Positions 56,270-64,000 of a DNA stretch of 64,000 bases are shown here, piece after piece. The DNA is taken from the NCBI GenBank assembly GCA_963978895.1, contig OZ022244.1, forward strand, positions 31,947,194 to 32,011,193, in the 5' to 3' direction. The notes beneath the pieces are model-generated. The model made no database searches, had not been told where the DNA came from, and was given only the letters and a program-made list of their open reading frames with translations. Position numbers and translations under genes: made by a program. The stretch is from Erpobdella octoculata. Taxonomy: Eukaryota > Annelida > Clitellata > Hirudinida > Erpobdellidae. The first letter of the stretch is position 1. Each line of letters starts with the position of its first letter.

Positions 56270-58320
56270 TTAGTAGCCATTTTGTTCAAGCAATTCCAAC
56301 ATGGACGTCGTAGCCGAGTACGTCGATTTGATGATTTCTAAGTCTCTACAGACGGCTCGCGCATGGACCGGCTCGTGAGCGATCGAGATGTTGCTCAGCC
56401 GGCTTGCTATGTCAGCCGCTAGATCGCACGGAACCACTTCGCCGAGGTAGTCGACCGTTCCGCGGATTCCGTAGCTGGGAGCGAAAAGGACATCTTCGTA
56501 GTCTTTCGTGAAGCCGGCTTCTTCGTCGGGCAAAACGGTTTCGAGTTTAAGAGATCTGATCGCTTCCAATGAAATGTTCATCGTGGCCAGGTTCTCGTAC
56601 AGAGTGGCGACTAATGACATTTCGGTTGAGCCGTTCTCCGTACTCTGTAATAATAAAAAGAAATTGGCAATTACATATTTACTGTCGTTAAACGGCCGAA
56701 AACTAGGCGCTTTAACGACTTATATTGTCTGGCGGGCTACAGTGACAAGAAGACACAATTTGCTATAATTGCAGAGCAATTATTAACTATCATCATCGAG
56801 TAATGAAAAACGCTTGTCACCGGATTATAACTTGAAAGCAAATAATTGTTTAATAGTGTCAATATAGGAGACAATCAAGATATAAAAGAAATTATAACGA
56901 ACCTCCGAAGTGTTCTGTAGATCTGCCATTATTGTCATGAGTCCTTCCGGTTGACACATAGCATGATCAGTATTTCGCTTTGTGCTCTGCATAATTGAAA
57001 TTTACTTTGAAAAAAATTATTTCTGAATTACTTTTAAAAATTGCTTTTGCAAATTGTTATAGCACTTAGCTTGAAAATTATTCCATTTAACTGATTCGTT
57101 TATGAAATAAAAACGACAATTTATATAGCGCCGTGTGCTGCAGAAGCCGCTTAAAGAGCACTTAAATAACGTACATATTCTTCTTGTAGGATTTCGAGAG
57201 GCTTCACAAGATGTTCCATCCTATTTCTCACTACTTTAAGCGTATTTGGAAGACGTTCTTGAAATTGTTCCATCGTCAGGTCATTGTCGCAAAGTGGTTC
57301 TTCTGCTTCTTCACGGCTCATAGGTAGCCCGTGGATGAGTTCGAATAGGGCAAATGACATAACCAAGGCTATAAAATTATTAATGATAACATTAATTAAT
57401 TAATTAAGACACTTTTAGTTATTACACTACTTAGTTTAGACACTACTATTATATTACTATCAAATGGCTGATAGTTATTTTTTCACAATCTTGTTAATTT
57501 CAAATTACAATCCTACCGATTAAGAATTTCATTTTTTCTTTTATTCTTTCAACAAAATTTATTTCAAATTTAAGTTACAAAAGCCAAAAGTTTCAGCTCT
57601 AATTTTTTCTTTATTCAACAATCTTTCAAATTATACTAGTAGGTAGTCAATCGAGCTGATAACGACACTACTAGATATCTCAGATAATCCAGCAACCTTG
57701 ATTGTAGGTATATATATACCCTCTATCTCTTGTCGTCACAGAGTATTGGTTAATCACGTCGTGACTTTGACCATTTTCTTCCCCCGCCTCACCCCCTCCC
57801 TAAGCATATTGAGCTGCGTGTTGAGCTGCGCATTTGAAAGTTTTGTAATCAATGCCCCCGGTTAATTACTTCCGCTTTACGCGCTAAGCTTCTTTGATGT
57901 CGTCATAGTTGATTTAATTTGTACGACACGGGGTGATGGGGGATGGGGGAGGAAAATGATGAGGGGGAAAGAAAGGTGCTAATATACCAGTAAATCTGAT
58001 GAATCTAAACTTCCCTTGGTACATTTCCAATGCTCAGAATTTTTTTTACCGATTTGGACGTTTTGGGGTTTTCCTGTTTCCAACTCGTAGGCTTGTAGGG
58101 TATCATTTTATTAATTCTCCTGAAAATTTTGACTATCAAAGCTACTCAAAAAAAATACTCGCTTAAGGGTGATTTCGTGAGGGCCGACCCTACACCACTC
58201 TACAAGGACCGGACTCCCACCTTATAACAACAAATTAGAAGATATGGTTATTTTTCTTGAAAGTTTTATCTACCATATACTTGTGGCAATAACCACTATG
58301 ACAGTCGGCATAGGTAACAT
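56270..58320 (-). CDS. Predicted secreted four-cysteine helical protein, unrecognised
   Basis: Four exons on the minus strand: 58281-58320, 57175-57368, 56903-56986 and 56270-56644. Total 693 nt (230 aa) with matching phases. The start ATG (58318-58320) lies just inside a good acceptor (tctcttgcag|atata), implying a 5' UTR intron. Residues 1-28 are a strong signal peptide (MLPMPTVIVVIATTLVMSFA...). The rest has four Cys (40, 89, 179, 205), four N-glycosylation sequons (103, 110, 129, 191) and four likely amphipathic helices: about 44-80, 113-142, 166-192 and 196-228. No family is recognised. Length, helix count, cysteine number and secretion fit a four-helix-bundle cytokine-like ligand, but this is inference. 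Alternatives are a secreted lipid-binding or other all-helical protein. The second exon's donor (GTACGT) is followed directly by the hairpin repeat at 57103-57168. Confidence 0.6.
57103..57168 (-). repeat. Short hairpin repeat, copy 3, at a splice donor
   Basis: On the minus strand it reads ttatttaagtgctctttaag, cggcttctgcagcacac and ggcgctatataaattgtcgt followed by ttttatt. It starts within about 7 bp of the donor of exon 57175-57368, the same arrangement and orientation as copy 2 in VARS. Confidence 0.75.
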
Positions 58321-59402
58321 TATATCTGCAAGAGACGTGATGGGCTGGACATTATTAGGTTTTTCATGGCGATGATGGTCTTCATTATTATCTACTAATT
58401 TTTTTTTTATACAAACTTTAATTTCGGGGTTTGGGCTACAAGGTCCCGGGCAAAATCTTGCCGTCCAACCGCCTAAACTCAAATCTTAGAATATTTTAGA
58501 AAACTTTTTTAATGAGGTACGAGCATCTATTTTTCGATCAGCGGCCATTTTTGGAAGAAAAATTGACAACTTTTCAGAAAGATTTTGTGAAAAAAAAGCT
58601 ACAACTATCTCCTTTCCCATTCATTGACTTCGGCTATTTTTTTAAAAGAAAGTTGACTATCTTATCAAGAAAGTTGTCGACACAGTCTATTCCATTCCAC
58701 CTTTTTGTTTTACTTCGCTCCTCTCTACCACCACCACCACCGGGAATATGGCAACCCTATGCGTGTGTTTACAATGAAGTTTCTACTATTATTCCATTTT
58801 TGAAATATTTTTGACGTGTTTTATCACCCGTGGATTGTCTACTTTTTTAATGTGGAAATATTTGAAAGCAAAAAAAAAATCTGCAATCGCAAACATACAT
58901 ATTGTCCGTATCTTTAACTATCGGTATAATATTATTGCATTTACATTACATCACTGGGATTTACGTTAGGTTCGCGTGTACTGGACTTTGATGTTTGTGG
59001 AGAGGCTCCCTCGTAATCTTACGACGACGACGACGATAGTTAATAGTTGTAGTTTAGTATTGATGTTGCAATTTGGTTTAATTACGTACCGTGACTGCTG
59101 ATTGCAGTAAATCAGTAAATTATAGAGTCTGATTAAACTTTACACATATCTACGTCACATCACTGTTAATAAGTTAGTAGTCGTGTGTCTTACTTACTTA
59201 CTTACTTACTTACTACTATATAGTCGGGAGAGATTTCAACTGAAATCAATTACAATCTGTGAATTACAAACAAATTCATCTCTTGGTGCTTCCTGTCAAT
59301 AGCACAGCTATTTAATTAATTATAATAATAATAATTATTATCATTATTATTATTACAGAGAGTCCTTGGTTTCCGTTTTAACACTTAATGTGAAATACTG
59401 TA
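58321..59402. other. Intergenic, repeat debris, no gene recognised
   Basis: Contains fragments that recur elsewhere (ggaagaaaaattgacaactt near 58553, also near 51625 and 62375). It would include the promoter and 5' UTR of the secreted-protein gene on the minus strand. A (tta)n tract sits near 59320-59355. Confidence 0.35.
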
Positions 59403-59416
59403 ACGAGAGAGAGAGT

Positions 59417-59482
<66 letters not shown>
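59403..59482. repeat. (GA)n microsatellite
   Basis: About 80 bp of GA with a few aaa interruptions. Confidence 0.95.
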
Positions 59483-59486
<4 letters not shown>

Positions 59487-59613
59487 TTTTTCTAGATATA
59501 TAAAATTTCACGGGGTTTGTTTCCGGTGCGAAATTATGATGCCGCCATATATATCTATGGATGTCGCATTGCCTACTATCAGTTCTGGGGAAATTCAAGA
59601 ACACATTGCGGAT

Positions 59614-59718
59614 CTACTCATTGTCTGTCATAGATCCGCAATCTCTGTCGCACTGACATTCTTGAGTCGCACTGACGAGCGATGAAAGAAGAAGAAGAAA
59701 AGGAAATGATAGAAACAT
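59614..59718 (-). CDS. Candidate 34-aa secretory peptide or first exon
   Basis: From an ATG at 59716-59718 the minus strand reads a textbook signal peptide (MFLSFPFLLLLSSLVSA) followed by TQECQCDRDCGSMTDNE and a TAG. Three Cys lie in 7 residues. It could be a complete short secreted peptide, or the first exon of a longer gene spliced at one of two GTCAGT words inside the signal region. No partner exon was found. It is close to the GA microsatellite, and chance cannot be excluded. Confidence 0.25.
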   Translation of the reverse strand: MFLSFPFLLLLSSLVSATQECQCDRDCGSMTDNE

Positions 59719-60241
59719 GATAAAGGCGCTTGAAACTGTATGACATAAATACAAGTTTGGCTCGGGCGCCACTGAAGCACCTGCTACTCTAGTAAAAAAA
59801 AACAATTTTTATTACAAGTTGTTTTGTCAAATGGACGTTTTTCTGACCAATTAAAGTCGTCATTATAAACAAGAATATTTTGTTACATGTTTCATTACAG
59901 GAAGCAGACGGTGCTTGCTTGTACCTATGTAAGCCATAACAATAGTATAAATTACAAAACTGCAACAGAACAGATTTTTGTTCTATTTTTGCAATAGAAC
60001 AGATTCTTTATGTTTTGTATAAGTTTTTTTTAAAACATAGATAAAAACAGGTAAAAAAATTAAAAACTAAAATTTATTTTCTTATAAAACTTCTAAAATG
60101 TTAATAGATTGAATTTTCATGAGAAGTGATTCTTTGTTCCAAAGTTCAGGAAAGTTTGATTTGTCCACAAGGAAGCAAACAAGACCAACTGTGTATTGTA
60201 TTTAATGTGAAAGATTTAAAAAAGACTACAAATAAATACAA
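59719..60241. other. Intergenic, no gene recognised
   Basis: AT-rich with two copies of caacagaacagatt/gcaatagaacagatt near 59960-60005. Nothing else is supported. Confidence 0.35.
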
Positions 60242-61402
60242 TCTATATAAAAATGAATGTTTGTGTATATGTATATATGTATGTTAATGTCCTTTATGCA
60301 TTGCTACACCATTCATCCGATCGTAATGAAATTTTCACACAACCTTGAAAGTCAATGGAAATCAAAAATAAAAAAAAATTTTTGAAATCCGTCACAAAAT
60401 GAGCGGAGCCGAGCGGGTGAGCGAGCGGGAACTATATATATATGTATGTATGTGCGTATGTATGTGTGTATGTATGTGTATGTGCATGTATGTGTGTCTG
60501 TGTGTGTGTTTATGTATGTACTAGCGGAGATACCCGGCGTTGCCCAGGTTTTTTGAGGTTTTTCTAATGTTTGTCTCTTTCTCTCCCGTTTCCTTTCCCA
60601 CCTGCTTTCCCACTCCTGTTAGCTTTCCCGTTTTCGGTCGTTTTCCCACTGCCGGTCGCTTTCCCGCTCCCGGTCGCTTTCCCGCTCCCGGTCGTTTTCC
60701 CGTCCCGGTCGCTGCCCCGTTCCCGCTCACGTTTGCTCTCCCAGTCCCGCTCACGCTTGCTTTTCTGTTCCCGCTCGCTGTCCGTTCCGGGTCGCTTTCC
60801 CGTTTCTATAATAGACAAACTAACCCACAAACATTCATATATATATATAGTCTTAGCAAATCTATTTTGCGTTTTATAGGCTAACAGAAGTTATGAAAGA
60901 ATGTAAAAGAGAAAATGAGCGGGAACGGGAACGGGAGAGCAACCGTGACCGGGAATGGGAGAGCAAGCATGACCGGGAACGGGAGAGCAAGCGTGAGCGG
61001 GAACGGGAAAGCGACCGGGAACGGGAAAGCGACCGGGAACGGGAAAGCGACCGAGAACGGGAAAGCGACCGGGAACGGGAAAGCGACCGGGAACGGGAAA
61101 GCGACCGGGAACGGGAAAGCGACCGGGAACGCGGAAAGCGACCGGGAACGCGGAAAGCGACCGGGAACGCGGAAAGCGACTGGAATCGGGAGAGCAAGCT
61201 TGGAAGGAAACGCGAGCAAGAGAGAAAATCGATAACAGAACTTCTGAGCGGGAAAGCGACCGGGAGCTGGAAAACGACCGAGAGCGGAAAAGCGACCGGG
61301 AACGCTACGAAAACGGGAAAGTGGAGAAGGGAACGAGAGCGAGAGAGACAAACATTAGAAAAACCTCTAAAAACCCCGGGCAACGCCGGGTAACCCCGCT
61401 AG
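60242..61402 (+). mobile_element. Helitron-like non-autonomous element, family A, full length with nested insertion
   Basis: Starts TCTATATAAAAATGAATGTT (TC start) after A and ends with the hairpin ccccGGGcaacgCCGGGtaa, then cccCTAG (61399-61402) before T, matching Helitron termini. Shared 5' words with the 13403 copy are ctttatgcattgctac and gaaattttcacacaaccttg. The 3' half contains an 18-bp minisatellite (gaccgggaacgggaaagc, about 60910-61200). A second, inverted element (60521-60853) interrupts it. It encodes no Rep/helicase. The Arg/Ser/Glu-repeat open frames on both strands are artefacts. Confidence 0.65.
60521..60853 (-). mobile_element. Helitron-like family A element nested inside another
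   Basis: On the minus strand it starts near tatatatatgaatgtttgtg (about 60853), carries the gaacgggaaagcgacc-type minisatellite and ends with acctgggcaacgccgggtat, ctccg and CTAG (plus-strand 60521-60524). Both ends are present, giving a compact copy of about 333 bp. Confidence 0.6.
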
Positions 61403-62303
61403 TTAATAAATAAATAAAACAAAGAAAGAAACTACATATCAAAATTTCAAACAAATTAGCGCTTCTATGCAAGACGAAAACTGCTTGCATAACTCAGACA
61501 AACAACAAACACCTCCAAATACTTAATTATTAAATTGTTATCATACACCGATACACCTGAATCTGATGTAGGTAATTATAAGATACACGCGTCGATGCTT
61601 GCATTGCAATGATTGTGACTAATCGTGTCTTTGATGCTTTAACCGCATATATGCATAACCGCATTTGGCACATCAAAGCCGCATATACTTCCTTATTTTT
61701 TTCGGCTTATCAAATAGCTTACACAGGAAACTTTAGTTGTCAATCCTAAGATGGTGACTCGATCGAGAGCGTGTTGGGTGTAGGTGTAGTAAGCGAGTAG
61801 ACTGATTTTGAGCGCAGTTCATGAGGAAGAGGGGGTGGGGGTAGACGTTAGCTGTTTGAGTTATCTTCTGTTAGATTTTGTATTACTGCAAGTACTTTAT
61901 AATTTTGTTTGTATACTAAATCAATTTTAATACAGAACGTTGAATAAAATTTAATCTGAATTCATAAATGGCTAGGTATAGGCAATGGACGGAATAGGTT
62001 TGTTAGGATAGTATTATCCCCACTAATTAAGTGCATTAAATTAGACAAAAACACATTTGTAGACCCAATTCACTTTTAATTTAAATTCTAAACTTAAACA
62101 TTTTTACTCTTTAACAATTGCCGAATATGATGTTAAAACTGTTTTTTAGCTGGGAGAGCCAAATGGGAGAGGGGTTAGATTCCCTAATCCCTCATCTAGG
62201 ATCCGCCACTGCCGTTTTTGGTATAATGTTCTTTCCTACCTGTCTTGCGCAAAATTTTAATTGACCAGTTTTTAGTCATCTCAGTATATTGTATATGTAT
62301 ATG
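61403..62303. other. Intergenic, no gene recognised
   Basis: Ordinary AT-rich DNA. Near 62150-62213 there is a fragment ending ggatccgccactgccg that resembles a hAT-like MITE right end. Confidence 0.35.
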
Positions 62304-62552
62304 CAGTAGTATTGCTAGGGTTTTTGGGCCCGGGGCAAAGTTTATAGAAGTGGCCTCTAAATAATTTCCGTCTGTCAACTTTTCTTCCAAAATAGCTGAT
62401 GCGGGGGGGGGAGGGGGTAGTCGTAGGTACTTTTCCCAGCATTTTTTTGGAAACTTATACACTTTAGCCACAAACAAGAATATTTCTCCCTTTTTGTCGC
62501 CCCTAGCCACTTGCTCCTGGGGCTGCCCTTCTGCTCCGTTGCTACGCCACTG
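62304..62552. mobile_element. hAT-like MITE with perfect 8-bp target duplication
   Basis: 249 bp. The right end GTTGCTACGCCACTG and the left end CAGTAGTATTGCTAG are degenerate inverted repeats. The flanks 62296-62303 and 62553-62560 are both tgtatatg, an exact 8-bp duplication as made by hAT transposases. The interior is G-rich (tttttgggcccggggc). Confidence 0.75.
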
Positions 62553-62667
62553 TGTATATGTTTATGTGTATTCTGTGTACAAATACCTCTAACCTATTGC
62601 TAATTAGTAGCAACGATGCGGATCGTAAAATTAGCAAGTCGATATCTGTTCGTTTTTACATCATATT

Positions 62668-62862
62668 CGTTCGCCTGTCGATCGTTAGGTCGGCAGTTCA
62701 AACCTCGCCGGCGTCACCATCGTAACTCCCTTAAGCAAAGAGTTCACTCGCATTTGCTAAAGGGGTAGGCGCCTATAAATGGCTGCCTTTGCAAGTACCC
62801 TCCCTCTCTCGCCTTGAGCAAGACTTGTCTTGATAAGGCGTATGCTAAATCTCTCAATACAT
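62668..62862 (+). mobile_element. tRNA-derived SINE, head partly lost
   Basis: Contains ttcgcctgtcgatcgttagg, the B-box-like ggcagttcaaacctcgccgg, cgtcaccatcgtaactccct, and a body with ggcgcctataaatggctgcc and cgccttgagcaagacttgtc. It matches the SINEs at 30985-31212 and 55505-55735. Confidence 0.65.
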
Positions 62863-63674
62863 AAGACTTATATACTAAATTTTACTAAAATATTTACTTG
62901 GGATCATAGAGAGAAACAAAAAGATTGTCTGTCTGTCTGCTGTTGTGATTGCTCACTTTCAATACTTACGTTACACGAAGATTTTTTTAAATTAAAAAAA
63001 AATAAATTCACAAAAACTTCAATAAGATAGATGTCGCCGTGCTTTCTTCGGATTGCCGTTATCTATCGCGCTTTTGTCAAGAGCGGCATTACAGCAATTC
63101 CATGGAGAGAGGAGAAAACTTGGGGGGGGGGGGTAGTCGGAGGTTCAGTTTCTAAATAATGCCCTTAGTTACTAGATTAGATACATATCCTTTGACTGAT
63201 TTTCAAAGCATATTCGATTTTGTTTACCACCCACTAATCATAAACCAGATGTACAGTTTCCTCTACAGGTAGGTATACTTCCTTTGTTAAGAGAGGGGGA
63301 GGGGCAGTAATCTAACGGTCAACCCTCAGCGGCGGCATGATCAAATTGTTGTACCTCGGTGACGCTCAGAACAAATTGAATAAACGTTAAATACGAACAA
63401 ATTATCCTAATACATTATAACGAATCTGTCAACAAAAATCACAGCCATACGGGCAGAATTTACCGGTCTCTTAACATTACGTGTTACCAAATACGAATGT
63501 TTTATGAAGTTGAAAAATTATAACAAAGGCTAGTGAGACCATGTAGTATTTATTTTTTTCATAATAGTTGATAGTCCTTTACACCAGTCGATTTAAGACT
63601 AAAATGGCAGAATGTAGAAATCACCTAATTACTTCCTGTCGTGGATCACAACAAATTGATTCTTTTAAATTTTC
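62863..63674. other. Intergenic, no gene recognised
   Basis: Includes the minus-strand copy of the short poly-A retroposon core near 63555-63600 (atagtcctttacacca). No coding exon could be supported. Confidence 0.35.
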
Positions 63675-63994
63675 CAGTGGCGTAGCGAGGGTATCTGGTG
63701 CCCGGGGGCAAGGTATAAAAATTCACCCCCATCTTTCACTTTCATCCCAATTGGACGACCAAAACCGAGGGGACCGTAGGCGCCCGAGCCGTATCCGGGC
63801 TCGGTGAACCCCCTCCTCAAGAAAATTTTGGAAATCACTTGTGTGAAATAGAGCAAAAATACAATTAGTTAATTTTACATGTTCAAAAATGACTAAACTT
63901 TGGAGAAATTGTGGTTTTTTCGTTTGCTTTTTGGCGCCCCAGAGCCTGGCGTCCGGGGACAGTTGTCCCTCCCTGCCAAGACGCTACGCCACTG
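63675..63994. mobile_element. hAT-like MITE at window end
   Basis: 320 bp with perfect 12-bp inverted ends CAGTGGCGTAGC and GCTACGCCACTG. The left flank is aaattttc and the right flank, cut by the window end, is aaattt, consistent with an 8-bp duplication. The interior is G/C-rich (ggtgcccgggggcaagg). Its ends match the right end of the 62304-62552 element. Confidence 0.8.
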
Positions 63995-64000
63995 AAATTT

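Noticed and set aside
31922..57168. CRISPR-like or tRNA-intron explanation for the 68-bp hairpin repeats
   Set aside because: Only three scattered copies in a eukaryotic genome. A SINE-tail or introner-like origin fits better.
58512..58814. 100-codon plus-strand open frame
   Set aside because: Runs through repeat debris shared with 51600 and 62380; Pro run from (ccaccac)n, no domain or splice context.
60521..61393. Ten open frames of Arg-Glu-Ser or Ser-Arg repeats, resembling SR proteins
   Set aside because: All are phases of the 18-bp minisatellite inside non-autonomous Helitron-like elements.

Overview
The window is nuclear DNA of an animal. Conserved animal housekeeping genes are split by many GT-AG introns, splice phases are consistent across each gene, and the AT-rich intergenic and intronic DNA is full of SINEs, LINE fragments, MITEs, Helitron-like elements and microsatellites. 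Short SINE tails with a 'ggcgctatataaat' core, several SINE families and EGF/WSC membrane proteins suggest a marine invertebrate, possibly a lophotrochozoan. That placement is a guess.

0-24 kb: two head-to-tail paralogues of a single-pass membrane protein with EGF repeats. The first (421-8765) enters from the left edge and contains a partly decayed duplicated EGF block. The second (10318-16734) is complete as modelled: 11 exons, 422 aa, signal peptide, WSC domain, three EGF modules, one membrane span. Between about 19.2 and 23.4 kb lies an array of broken EGF exons. An internally deleted LTR retroelement with a SAP-domain Gag-like ORF (3254-5085) sits inside the first paralogue.

24-50 kb: housekeeping genes on the minus strand. 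They are proteasome subunit beta-4 (PSMB4, 6 exons, 255 aa), cytosolic valyl-tRNA synthetase (VARS, 26 exons, 1063 aa, introns crowded with tandem repeats) and DNA polymerase lambda (POLL, 8 exons, 483 aa). FAM136A (3 exons, 143 aa) lies head-to-head with POLL on the plus strand. A frame-broken ORF at 24678-25166 has a weak sliding-clamp-like pattern.

50-64 kb: an intact 574-aa Tigger/pogo transposase ORF whose first catalytic Asp is Lys, a truncated LINE, a long foldback MITE, and a four-exon gene (56270-58320) for a predicted secreted, four-cysteine, helix-rich 230-aa glycoprotein that I do not recognise and that has cytokine-like topology. The right end holds nested Helitron-like elements with an 18-bp minisatellite, SINEs and hAT-like MITEs with 8-bp target duplications.

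Gene models were built by eye from splice consensus, frame continuity and remembered family similarity. No search or alignment was run.
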